Shown here piece by piece: positions 52,273 through 63,587 of a stretch of 64,000 nucleotides of DNA. The translations under genes were made by a program, and so were the position numbers. The notes under the pieces were generated by a model that was not told where the DNA came from, did not search any database, and saw nothing but the letters and a program-made list of their open reading frames with translations. This DNA comes from Arabidopsis thaliana (Eukaryota > Streptophyta > Magnoliopsida > Brassicales > Brassicaceae). Positions within the stretch are counted from its first letter, which is position 1. The number at the start of each line of letters is the position of its first letter. The stretch lies in the NCBI RefSeq assembly GCF_000001735.4, contig NC_003070.9, positions 18,399,971-18,463,970 on the forward strand, in the 5' to 3' direction.

Positions 52273-54187
52273 ATGGAAAAGAAACAAGGTTTTTTCTCAT
52301 CACTCAGAGACGAAGTCGTAAGAGGCTTATCTCCTTCTCGTTCAAGACCACGTTCTCGTTCCGCAAGCCCGTCTCGTTCAACAACCCCACACATGAAAGC
52401 TCTTCTCTGGGGAAGAAAGAAACTAATCGCAAGCTCCGGCTGCAGCGGCGGCGGAGGAGTAATCGGAGGAGAAAGAGGAGGTTATTACTTGTCGCAACCT
52501 GAGCCGTTTATTGGAAGATCCAGTAGTTTAAGACCAGTAATGGAAGGTCCTGATCCAGATAACGGTGAAGTCTCTGGAGTGGATTCGAAACGACTCGGGT
52601 CGGGTTTAAGTCATTGGGTCAAAGGTCAGTGGTCACGTGCTCCGTCCGTGACTTCAACTACGCCGGCTTATCGGAAGTCTGATTTGAGACTTCTTCTCGG
52701 TGTTATGGGAGCTCCTCTCGCTCCCATTAACGTCTCTTCCTCCAGTCATCTTCTTCATCTCACCATCAGAGACTCTCCCACTGTTAGTCTCTGATTATTC
52801 TCATTGTTACATTTCTAAATTTTTAGGGTTTTGGGAAGTAAAAACACAAACTTTATGTTTTTAATCCGATAAAAATCGTAAATTTATGATTCCAGATCTC
52901 TCTGCTCCACATTTTCGATTTAATTTCTTGTTTATGATTTTTTTTTCCTTTTTTGGTTTTTAGTTAAAAATCTTATTTTTGGATGATTTATGGATTGGTT
53001 GGTGGAATATTGTCATTATCTGGTGGGGGTTTGATTCATGTAATACTCAGAGATTAGTTACTCAAACAAAATTCGATTTTTGTTTCTATTATTGTGTAAA
53101 TTTTGTTTCTCTCTGGTGATATGTTGTTTGCAGGAAACATCATCTGCACAGTACATTTTGCAACAGTACACGGCGGCTTGTGGTGGCCACAAGTTACATA
53201 ACGCCATTAAGAACGCTTATGCTATGGGTAAGTTAAAGATGATAACTTCAGAGCTTGAAACTCCTACAGGAACTGTTAGAAACCGAAACTCTACAAAGTC
53301 GGAAACTGGTGGGTTTGTTCTCTGGCAGATGAATCCTGATATGTGGTACGTTGAGCTCTCTGTTGGTGGTAGTAAAGTTCGTGCTGGCTGTAATGGGAAG
53401 CTTGTTTGGCGACATACTCCTTGGCTTGGTTCTCACACTGCTAAAGGACCCGTCAGGCCTCTTCGTCGTGCACTTCAGGTTAATCCCCAAACACTAAAAC
53501 TTACATGGTTTTGAAATCAATCCAATGCTGATTCTGTTATGTTAAATGATGTTTCAGGGACTTGATCCGAGAACTACTGCTACTATGTTTGCTGAATCGA
53601 AATGTGTTGGAGAGAGGAAGGTGAATGGTGAAGATTGTTTCATTTTGAAGCTATGTACTGATCCTGAAACGCTAAGGGCGAGGAGTGAAGGACCAGCAGA
53701 GATTGTAAGACACATCCTTTTCGGTTACTTCAGCCAAAGAACAGGACTTCTAGCTCAAATTGAGGATTCGCAGTTGACTCGAATCCAATCTAACGATGGT
53801 GATGCTGTTTACTGGGAGACCACGATCAATTCGTCTCTAGACGACTACAAACAGGTGGAAGGGATCATGATTGCTCACTCTGGACGCTCTGTTGTTACCC
53901 TCTTCAGATTTGGGGAAGTTGCTATGAGCCACACTAGGACAAAGATGGAGGAAAGATGGACCATTGAAGAAGTCGCTTTCAATGTTCCTGGTCTGTCTCT
54001 AGATTGCTTTATCCCACCCGCTGATCTTCGGTCTGGTTCGTTAACTGAAGCCTGCGAGTACTCGGGTCAAGAGGAGAAAGGGAAGAGCTCACTAGCGTTG
54101 GCTTCAACAACAGCTCATAGAGCTAAAGTTGCAGCCTTGGAGAAAGGAAGCTTCGACAATGATCCTGTTTGGCATATTGATGTCTGA
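52273..54187 (+). CDS. DUF620 family protein (At1g49840)
   Basis: Exons 52273-52782, 53134-53478 and 53558-54187 join to 494 residues, a normal length for this plant-specific family. The N-terminus is Ser/Arg-rich and low-complexity (SPSRSRPRSRSASPSRS). The conserved domain starts at about residue 150 (LLLGVMGAPLAPI) and includes YAMGKLKMITSELETPTG, GGFVLWQMNPDMWYVEL, GCNGKLVWRHTPWLG, ERKVNGEDCFILKLC and the closing VPGLSLDCFIPPADLR. No signal peptide or membrane span. The biochemical function is unknown. The ATG at 52273 is the first in the leader. The leader is strongly CT-rich. Confidence 0.93.
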
Positions 54188-55355
54188 GTATGGTAGGGAA
54201 GATGCAATCTGTGCATAGTAATCCTAATAACAAGACTCGAGCCTTGAAATGAGACTAACTAACCCCTTTGTTTAACAGCTCAAATATTAGGAGTTTGATT
54301 ACACGATTGGTTTATTTAAGTTTCATTTCTCTTATTTTCTTTGTCGCCTTCAATATTATTGAGTAAGGTGATGGGATTTATTTGCAGCAAGAGAAGGAGA
54401 ATTGCTGCTTAAATGTTGAATTTGTCTCATATTTTTCTAGCAAGTCAAAATTTCAATCTATGGAAAGTTAATTGTTAGCAAGTGAAGCTCTCTTATCTTC
54501 TTCAGCTTTCGTTGATTTTAAACTGAACTAAACCGTTTTAAGTTGGTTGAATTTGAATCATATAGGTTTTAATGTTGTCGAAGACATGAAATTGATGTGA
54601 TAGAAAAAGAAAGGCAGGACATTCTTAATGTATGTATTGTTAATTTTAGTGGTTAGAGAGTGAGGTGTGTTAGGTACCCAATAGAGAAAGTGATGGTTAG
54701 GAGCAAATAAATGGGATTTTATGAAAGGAATTGAAGATGATGATCATGAATTTATGAAGAAAGGGGTCCATTTTGATATGCTTTTGTAGCAAAAAATAGC
54801 TTTTTGTGCACAACTGTCTTCTCCTTTTAGCCTTAACTTTGTTTTAAAGTTCTCTTTTTTTTGGCATAACTTTCTTTTAAAGTTGTTATAAATTGATTGA
54901 ATCTTTTGATATTAGACTTCAATATATGTAACGTACATGGATGTATGATAATGACAACGTTTTGGAAGAGGAAGCAAAGCTTTAAAGTAGTATCACCAGA
55001 TTGAGACAATCAAAATTTCTGAAAATGAAAACGTTAAGTTGTTGAGCTATAACCTCAAAGCATAACCAAATTGTCGGATCAAGATTTGGATTTGGAAAAA
55101 GTCTCTTTCATATAACCAACAAGACATTAAAAGAGAGATCACAGTGAATAAAACTAAAAAGATTCACACCATACGATATCAACGCTTGAACTGCCTAATG
55201 GCACAACAAAAACCATTACAAACATGTGACAGTAAAAAAAACACTCATGGGCGACAAAACTCAGAAGATCGTTTTAAGGATGTCTATAGCAAGAAGAAGA
55301 GAAGATGTGTATGGCTATGGCCTAATGGTTAGGCAAAGATTCTATTTACAAGTTT
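54188..55355. other. Intergenic between convergent DUF620 and RING genes
   Basis: About 1.2 kb of 3' flank shared by two convergent genes. It presumably holds both polyadenylation regions. No gene or mobile element is recognised. Confidence 0.6.
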
Positions 55356-56474
55356 CTATTCCTTTGCTATGGCTCTACGGCAACAAGGACAATCTCCACA
55401 AGCTCTAAGCCAAGGGTTTAAGCAAGAAGAATGGAAACTATGGGTACAGGGTAAGGATATTAGCATGTCACCTTTAGTGAAACTCTCTAAACATATGCTA
55501 CAATCTCTCATCTCGGATTTAACCTCGGCTGAGCTAAAAGTTTGCCGGTGTAAACAGTTAATAGCATCTTGAGTAAGACCTTGTGGTTTCTTGTTGCATT
55601 CATAGGTCACTTGAAGCCCTGCTAGTTGAAAAATTGGATCTCCATCTATAGAATGAAATGAAGACTCCCTTTGATCATCCAATGAAACTCTGTTGCTTCG
55701 ACTGAATCAGAAAAACAAAGTTGAAACAAATCCGTAACCAAATTTTGAAAAAGAGGCTTCAAAGAAGATATTAAAGAATACACAAAGCAACAATAATCCA
55801 CAAAAACTGATTTTTACACTAAGTCTTGACCAATCCTCACAAGAAACAAGAGCAAAATCAAAACATGCTTCAAAGAATCTTGATCAGACAAAAGCAATTA
55901 TTTTTAAAGAAATCTAAAATCAGACTAGAGTGCAGATCAAGTAAAGCTGTAAAATTTATCAGTGGGTTAAGCACAGACCTGTTACTAGACAAAGAAACAC
56001 CTCTCAATCTTTCGAAAAGTCTATCCCTTGCAAGCAGAACAGCTCCAGGAAGCCTCTCGGATCCATTTAGGTTAACAAAGCTGCTACTCTGAGTTTCAGT
56101 ATCAGTACTATCCGTATTTAAATACTGACTAGTGCCTTGAACATCACGAATAGGTCTACTACGTTCCTGAATCTGTAAATTAGGGGAGATTTTAGTAAAA
56201 AGGACCAAATTCAGACAACTACTGAAATTAGTAATTACTAATTTGGTGGAAAGTAACTAACCGGATGGTGAAAGAAGCGTCGGAGACGGGGAGTGGGTCG
56301 CCGGAGAGGATCACAGCCGTCGGAATCATGACGCTGATTATGATGATGGACGCCGTGACGGCGATGATGATGGTGTGAGTGGTGTCGATAGGAAGAAGTG
56401 TCGGATTCTAAAGCCGGGTCGGATCGACCCGGACGTGATCTTCGTGTAGAGAAGAGTTCCGATGCGCTCGTCAT
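55356..56474 (-). CDS. RING-H2 E3 ubiquitin ligase-like protein (At1g49850)
   Basis: Three minus-strand exons, 56474-56262, 56172-55979 and 55701-55356, give 250 residues. The RING-H2 finger is C-terminal: Cys203, Cys206, Cys221, His223, His226, Cys229, Cys240 and Cys243, i.e. CSIC ... LPCTHSFHSSC ... CPCC, with the E2-contact Trp in NPWLR. The N-terminus has a His-rich patch (RHHSHHHHRRHGVHHH, about residues 31-46) and Arg-rich flanks. No membrane span, so probably soluble. A further in-frame ATG lies 18 bases upstream (MVIDRC), so the start could be at 56492. It probably transfers ubiquitin from an E2 to unknown substrates. Confidence 0.93.
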
Positions 56475-56808
56475 GCACCGATCAATCACCAAATTCGTTT
56501 ATATGATCTGAAACTAAGTGCAGCGAGTCAGAGACGATGAGATAAGGAGGACAGAGAGAGAGAAGAGAGAAAATTGCGAGGAAAAAGTAAAGGGAAACTG
56601 CAGTGAAAAGGTGACGTCATCTCCCACTTGCTGTCGGAGCTAAGACAAAACATCTTTAAAAACGGTGTCGCTGTAATAAAAAACTAAGGGGAAAAGCCCA
56701 ATTATTGGGCCTATCCAAGTAAAGTCCACTAATACATAGGTCCCAAGAAAACGGGGAGAGCATTATGAAACACTAAACTGAATAAATGGAGAAATTGACG
56801 GAAAAAAA

Positions 56809-57381
56809 GGGAAAAAATGTTGTTTAATATACCAACTTTCAAAAAGTGGCCATTTAAACTATGAACTCCATATATGGCCAAATAAAACTTAGTAAAAGCG
56901 TTGATCGGCCATTTTATATATTCCAAAACATTGATCCGGCCAAAAACCCTGCGACGTTAGCAGTCGTTAATAGAGTCGATAATAGGCGTTAGCAGACGTT
57001 AATTAATCCGTTTAAACACAAACGACGTCGTTTTGTGTTTAATCGAAACCAACAAAATTCCCAATTCGATTCTCAATCCCTAAAATCCCCAATTCCAATT
57101 CTCATGCCCTAAAATTCCCAAATTCAAAAATCTTCAAAAGCCTCTCCATTTTTGTTCGTTTGAAGATTTTTGTGTTTAAACGGATTAATTAACGCCTGCT
57201 AACGCCTGTTATCGACTCTGTTAACGACTGCTAACGTCGCAGGATTTTTGGCCTGGTCAACGTTTTGAGATGTATAAAATGGTCGGTCAACGCTTTTACT
57301 AAGTTTTATTTGGCCATATATGGAGTTCATGGTTTAAATGGCCACTTTTTGAAAGTTGGTGTATTAAACAACATTTTTCCC
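56809..57381. mobile_element. Mutator-like fold-back element B
   Basis: A 573-bp element with inverted arms of about 213 bp (56809-57022 and 57169-57381) that begin GGGAAAAAATG and match closely, for example AACTCCATATATGGCCAAAT paired with ATTTGGCCATATATGGAGTT. The 146-bp centre is CCCTAAAAT-rich. The inner end of the left arm carries AACGACGTCGTT, as in element A. Immediate flanks are GAAAAAAA on both sides, and a perfect 16-bp word (TGAATAAATGGAGAAA) lies a few bases outside each end (56779-56794 and 57391-57406). No transposase. Confidence 0.8.
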
Positions 57382-57576
57382 GAAAAAAAATGAATAAATG
57401 GAGAAACTATTGATTAGTTAGTTGCTTAACTCAAATCTAATTGTTAATGTACTAGTTGCAGTATACAAGTTGGTTCTAGATAAAATTTTCCTCTTTTAAT
57501 TTTGTTTTTTTATTGCCACTTTGTTAATTAACTCATTTATTAGTTGTTATTTAGTTGCTTTCACCCTTTATCAAAC

Positions 57577-58280
57577 GATTGGAGCATAGTTTCACATAAA
57601 TTTCCGATTTGGTTAAACAAACTCTCCGATTTAGTTCATCGAATTCGCAGATGTGAGCACCGTCGGTGTAGATGATGATGATCACGGCGGATAAGAGACG
57701 AGCTTCTTTGGTTTTCTTCTACTTAATGATCTAGATGACGGTTGATGATGATCGATTCGTAATCATCATCGGATTTTACGAGAGAAAAGAGAAAAAAAAT
57801 ACACGGGAAAAAAAATTAATGTTCTTTCCTCACATTACCGAACCTATGAAACATGATAGGTATGGGCCTCTTTCCAAACAAAAAATGTTCTTAGCTAAAG
57901 TGAGTTCCATCCACTTCATCACATTTTTTCTTTAAATGTTGGCTTTTTTCTAAGGGCTTCAGACCACCGTTAACGATAGTTGTTTAATAGAATTCTTAAC
58001 AATTAAAAAAATAAAAATAATTAAAAGTTAAAAAAAGAGAGAGAATGAGAAATTCCAAAAACTCTTAGCTAAGAGACGATATCACAAACCCAAAGACACG
58101 TTCATCTTTATTATTGGTCTATCTATATAAAATATTTAAAATATAACTGTAAAATTAAAATATTATTATTTTTATCCTTTTATAAATTTTCATAGCATAC
58201 TGGCGTTGAGGATGGTCTCACCTCTCTAGAGCTCATCTAGAATCACCGTTGGAGGTTGTCTGAGTTTCCTAAGAAAGCGG
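57577..58280 (-). repeat. Inverted relative of the 47.6 kb element interior
   Basis: Read on the minus strand, about 100 bp near 57600-57700 match 47760-47870 on the plus strand at roughly three bases in four. Shared words are GTCTCTTATCC, ACCGACGGTGCTCA and AACCAAATCGGA in the same order. Imperfect inverted words at about 57959 (CAGACCACCGTTAACG) and 58200-58220 (inverse GAGACCATCCTCAACG) may be ends of another small element. No coding frame is supported. Confidence 0.5.
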
Positions 58281-58739
58281 GAGATCATTATAATTATGAA
58301 ACACTAAAATTTTATAAATGGAGCAATTATTGATTAGTTAGTTTACTTAACTCAAATGTCAAATCTAATAGTCTATGTACTAGTAGATGCAGTATAAAAA
58401 GTTGGTTCTAGATAAAATTTCCCTCTTTTAATTCGTTTTTTTATTGCCACTTTGTTAATTAACTCATTTCTGGTTGTTATTGACTTAGTTTCACCCTTTA
58501 TTAAAACTCTAGAGAGTCTGACAGGTATTTAATACTTAATCTAAACTATACTATCATTTATCGATCGATGACCAACTCTTAGAAGGCATTTAACATTTAC
58601 ACCCAAAAAAAAAACTCTTAGAAGGCCGAAAGGTTATTGATTATTACATATACTTTTTCACAACTATAAATACGGAGATCACAATAGGACTCATCACCCA
58701 ATAATATAACTAATCTAGTAAATAGACAAAGAAAACAAC

Positions 58740-59760
58740 ATGGCTGATTCTAAGATGAAGCTCCACTGTGGCTTTATCTGGGGTAATTCGGCAGCTCTCT
58801 TTTGTATCAATGAGAAAGGTCTTGACTTTGAGCTTGTCTTCGTAGATTGGCTTGCTGGTGAAGCCAAAACCAAAACTTTTCTCTCTACTCTCAACGTATA
58901 ATCTCTCACACTTAACTCTTAACTGTTTGCATCTACCAAATTTATTTAACTTCATATGTGTTTGAATGAACAATCATTCTCTTCTTTTCTTGCAGCCATT
59001 TGGTGAAGTCCCGGTTCTTGAAGATGGAGATCTCAAACTTTTCGGTACTATAATCTTGTTTCTTATTCTGGAATTTTATTTGAAGTCTTGGATTTGAATG
59101 TGGAGGTTTTGCAAAAGGTTACATAATTATTACCTTTTCATAAGTTTCTTTGTTACCATATTTTTGCGAAATTTTTATAGTGTTTTGATTATGCATATAG
59201 AACCAAAGGCGATCACGCGATACCTAGCCGAGCAATACAAAGACGTTGGAACAAATCTATTACCAGATGATCCCAAAAAGAGAGCAATCATGTCGATGTG
59301 GATGGAAGTAGATAGCAATCAATTTCTTCCTATAGCATCAACACTCATCAAAGAACTCATCATCAATCCATATCAAGGTTTAGCCACAGACGATACAGCA
59401 GTTCAAGAGAACAAAGAAAAGTTATCAGAGGTTCTGAACATCTACGAGACTCGTTTAGGCGAGTCTCCTTACTTGGCTGGTGAAAGCTTCAGTTTAGCGG
59501 ATCTGCATCATCTTGCGCCGATTGATTACTTGTTGAACACGGACGAAGAAGAGTTGAAAAACTTGATCTATTCACGTCCCAATGTAGCGGCATGGGTCGA
59601 GAAAATGAAAATGAGGCCAGCTTGGCTGAAAACAGTAGTCATGAAAAATCACATCGTTGACTTGATGAAGCAGCGTCGTTTGCCTATAAAGTTAGATTCA
59701 TCGTGTCATGAGTCAACCGTTGTGGCTCAAAAAAATGCGATCGCCATTGAGAACAAGTAA
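58740..59760 (+). CDS. GSTF14: GSTF14, atypical phi-class glutathione S-transferase
   Basis: Exons 58740-58895, 58996-59044 and 59201-59760 join to 254 residues, about 40 longer than most phi GSTs because of a charged C-terminal extension after residue 215. The N-terminal thioredoxin-like domain keeps NPFGEVPVLEDGDLKLFE with the cis-proline. Two active-site features are changed: the usual Ser near the N-terminus (GHPAS in relatives) is replaced in GFIWGNSA, and the Glu-Ser pair that grips glutathione is Glu-Pro (residues 69-70). The C-terminal helical domain has the folding motif GESFSLADLHHLAPI. Phi GSTs are cytosolic; this one is likely to be catalytically weak or a binding protein. Confidence 0.93.
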
Positions 59761-60374
59761 GCAAGCACGGCCGAGTCATTATGCATGGTCTATTGTATGG
59801 GTCGTCCATTTGTAACAGTAATTGGTTGAAGTCATTTGTGTTTTTATTTTGTTGTTATCCAAAAAGGTCATTTCGTTATGTGCTTGTATCAAAATAATGC
59901 AACATTATGTGATTTAATTAAGTTTTTATTCATGTATCATCTGGGAAATCATATATGTACCTTTTGTCAAATAAATTTACTAAGGGTATGAATTTATATA
60001 TATCAGTATCACCATTCCAGAGAGGAGAGGATATTTTTCTAGGCCACGTGTCAATTCACAAGCGTTTAGACTATTGTAATTAATATGTAGTCGCACACAG
60101 GAGATGAATCCTTCGAATGCCCAAAACGACCCGTTGAGAGAAAAAGTGAGTGGGTTATGACTTGAGAAAAAAAAAGCCATAAATCCCGTTGTAACGGCTA
60201 CTTCCCCATTTGTATATTTCCCCCAAAACTCAAAAAGAGAAGAGAAGAGTCACCAATCAAATCTTTCTTCTACTATTCTCTCGTCTTCTCTCTTCTCCAA
60301 TCGAAATTTTCTCCAAAGGTTTTTGCTTATCTGATAATCTTCTTCACTTAGTCTGATACAGCAAAATTGAGGAT
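59761..60374. other. Intergenic and leader of the repeat-protein gene
   Basis: The GSTF14 3' flank, followed by a probable promoter for the downstream gene with a G-box-like CCACGTGTC at 60042-60050 and a CT-rich leader (about 60260-60300). Confidence 0.5.
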
Positions 60375-63300
60375 ATGATTAAAGCCGCCATGGATCTCGG
60401 TTGCTTGGATTTGGGATGTCTTTCTGACAAGAAAAGCGGCGTCGGTGTTTCCGATCATCTTGAGTGTTCGTCTTCACCTTCGAAACTTGGCAAGGTAATT
60501 TCTCTTTCGATTCACGAGATCTAATTTCATTCCGTTTAATGGATTTTGTTCTCCCGTACGTGTGATGTTTCCAGTGACATTGGTTGAGTTTCTTCATGTT
60601 TAATACAAAATTAGGGTTTGGTAATATAGGCCACGGGATTTAGGTTTCTTGTTGTTGTTCTCCTTCGATTAAATCAGTCAATTTTATACCAAGATGTTAG
60701 GGTTTTGCTTCACTGTCTCTTTAAGTCTTGTTTGGTTTAGGGATTTCAATCTATATTGATCGGGTTTGGTTTTGAGAAATTTAGTTTCTTAGAGACTTAA
60801 AGAAGATGAATTTAATTTCTTAGGGACTTAAATTCAATTTCTTAGGGATTTGCTTAGAGGAGTTTTGCACTTGATTGTAAGTGTTAACTCTCTAATTAAG
60901 CTGGTTTTTTGCTTCTGTTCTTTAATGGCCTTTTCAGTAAATGCAGAATAAATCACCAAGAGAGACATCAGCTCTTAGAAAATCACAATCAAAGAGGTCT
61001 TCTCAACGTAAAACCTCACCTCTTGGTTGGTTCCCGCGAAGAAAAGGGGATTCCTACTTGAATAGGAAGATCAAGAAGCTACAGGTGAAGTTTCGTTCTT
61101 GTTATATACTCACGTTTATTGATTGAGTGATAACAACACTATGTCCAGTTCTGGAATATTGAAGCTGTTTGTACGGTGTTTTGTAGGAGGTTGGTGGAAT
61201 GAATCAGACTCTTGATGAGACTCTTGGCGATTCAAATCCACACTACTGCAAAATTGTAAGAGAACAAATGGCTGTTAGAGAGGCTGCGGGTAAGGCTATG
61301 GAGCTTCGCAAAGCTGCTCTGGTTGAAGCATCTTGGTGTAGAATACTTCGTGCTGCTAGGTAAATTAAAGGTTTTTTTAGTATCCAGTAAGTTTTTATTG
61401 TGGTAACTCTTTATCTTTTATAACTAAAGGAATTTTCCTGTTGATAGGATTCCATGTTTGGAAGCAGAAACTTTGATGGAGAATGCAGAAAAAGCTGCAG
61501 TGGAAGCTTTTGAAGCGGCATCTGCGTTGGGAGTGATAATGCATGATAAACCAAATAGCTCGAGGAAACAATATCGAATTGAAACATCAGGTACACATGG
61601 AAGGGGATCTCCTACTCATACCGTTACAGCATCTTTTGAAACTGCGTTTGATGTTGATAAAGAAGTAGCAGCTGCTGTTAAAACTGCATTTGCTAGGCTT
61701 GCAAATTGCCCCTCTTTTAGCAAAGCTGAGATTAAAGACCTTCTGAAGAAAATCAGCGAGAATCCTGATGTGCGTGATAATCATGAGATCACTGAGATGT
61801 CTTCAGAATGCGACACAGAGTCTGACTCTGAACTCGGCATTCTCCACAAGGTCGATGAAGAAGTGGCTGAATGTGAGGAGACTTCGTATTTCAAAATGAG
61901 ACAACTAAAAGTCAAGAGGCGGCAGTCATTTGGGAAGTTTAGCAGGGAGAAACTAGTGGAATTGATGCTGGAGAGGCTTCAGGGCTTACATGAAGATCAA
62001 CTTTCAAGTCTTGCCTCTGTAGTTGCTACTTGTGGTTTAAATGAGGCCTTGGCTGAAGTTAGTAGCCAGAGGGGACAGACCACAAGCTTCGAACCAATTG
62101 TTTCAGATACAAGATCAAGAAGAGATTCTAAATTCGGGTCCTTAATGGAAGGAAAAACAACAAGGGATGGAACAGAGACAGAAATTCCGAGTTTGGACAA
62201 GTATCTAGTTAAGCACATGACCAAATTAGAAAGAGAAGTCCATGAAGCCAAAAGGGTTTCAAAGGAAGTATCTGAGAAAAACAAAAAGGTTCCTCAAGGT
62301 GTTGCAAGTGATCCTGTTCCAGATTTGGGAAGCATCCTTGTGAAACACTCTTCAAGGCTTGAGAAAGAGATTGAAGAAGCCAAAAAGAACGCAGGAGTGA
62401 GTTTTGGAAAGTACCAAAAGACTTCAAGCAGAAACAAAACACCATTGGATCCTATCCCGGACTTGGAAAGTTTGCTAGTGAAAAAGCATGTTTCGGGATT
62501 GGAGAAGGAAGTTCAAGAAACTATAAAGAACTGCGGAAAAATGTATGAAAACGTGAAGAAACCGGGAAGAAAAGATGGTTTGTCTGAAGTTCCAAGCCTG
62601 GATAGTTGTCTGGTAAAACATTTCTCCAAGCTAGAGAAAGAAGTCCAAGAAGCAAAAAAGAGGAGCAAAGAAGATCTTGAAGCAAGGAATTTAGAAACAG
62701 TTTCAAGTGTGTTGTTAACAGAAGAACTGGGCAAAGAAAACGTAGACTCTAACAATAATAAAGCTGAGGGTCAAGAAGAAAGCCTAGACATGATCTTGGT
62801 AAAGCCGGTTCACAGATTAGAAACAGAAAAAATTGCATCGGAAGCAGTTTATGGAAACCGGAGGATTCAGAAGAGAAAACAAGGAGCAAAAACAGAGTCA
62901 AATTATGAGAGTTTGGACAAAATTCTGGTGAAACATGTTCCAAAGCTAGAGAAGGAGAAGCAGATGTTCAAAGCTGGTGTAGAAGAGACGGAGAACTCAA
63001 AGAGAAATAATGAAGGGAGCTTGAACCAGGGACATGAAAGCATGAAGGTGGCAAAACCGATTCTCAGCAGGCGCCAAATGAGGGATAAAGAAATACAAGA
63101 AACTTGGGGTGGTTTAGGACTTGGGGAGTCAAAGAACAATAACCAGAAGAAACCTGAAAGCAAGAAAACAGAAGCTACTGAGAATTTGGGAGAAGAGACA
63201 AGACCGGTCCTAACTAGACGACAAGAGAGGGACAGAGAAATGCTAGAAGCTTGGGGTGGTTTAGGACTTGGGGACTCAACCTCGTACCAACCAGTTAATA

Positions 63301-63587
63301 AGAATAAAAGGAAACCTGAAAGCGAGAAGATGGAGACAGCAACACCATTGCTAACAAGAAGACAAGCACGGGATAGAGAAATGCAAGAAGCTTGGGGTGG
63401 TTTAGACCTCGGAAACTCGATTCGACCGAGTCTGTCAAAACTCGAAAGAGAAAAGGTTAGGTTCTTTCTGTTTTTCTTTTTCCATTAACACACCAATCAT
63501 TTGAGCTGGTTTTGATATTTTGTGTTCTTTCATTTGCAGGCTGCATGGATTAAGGCCGAGAAAGAGGAAACGACTCGAGGAAACTAA
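60375..63587 (+). CDS. Large charged coiled-coil repeat protein (At1g49870)
   Basis: Exons 60375-60494, 60947-61084, 61187-61359, 61448-63455 and 63540-63587 give 828 residues. The exon-2 acceptor was set at AATGCAG because the earlier CAG|TAA would stop translation. The protein is rich in Lys, Glu and Ser. A helical segment (about residues 105-175) is followed by six diverged units with the core LVKHxxxLEKEVxEAKK (about residues 390-650) and three C-terminal units with the core RRQxRDREMQEAWGGLGLG (about 682-801). No transmembrane span, signal peptide or enzyme motif. Comparison with 'myosin heavy chain-like' proteins reflects only coiled-coil composition. Function unknown. A further ATG at 60390 is an alternative start. 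Confidence 0.88.

Larger units (their letters stand above)
56756..58504. repeat. Direct repeat of about 210 bp, one copy split by element B
   Basis: Copy 1 runs 56756-56794 and resumes at 57407-57576; copy 2 is uninterrupted at about 58281-58504. Shared words include TATGAAACACTAAA, ATTGATTAGTTAG, AAGTTGGTTCTAGATAAAAT, TATTGCCACTTTGTTAATTA and TTTCACCCTTTAT. Copy 2 therefore shows the site before insertion of element B in copy 1. The DNA between the copies (57577-58280) carries a third repeat. Confidence 0.75.
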
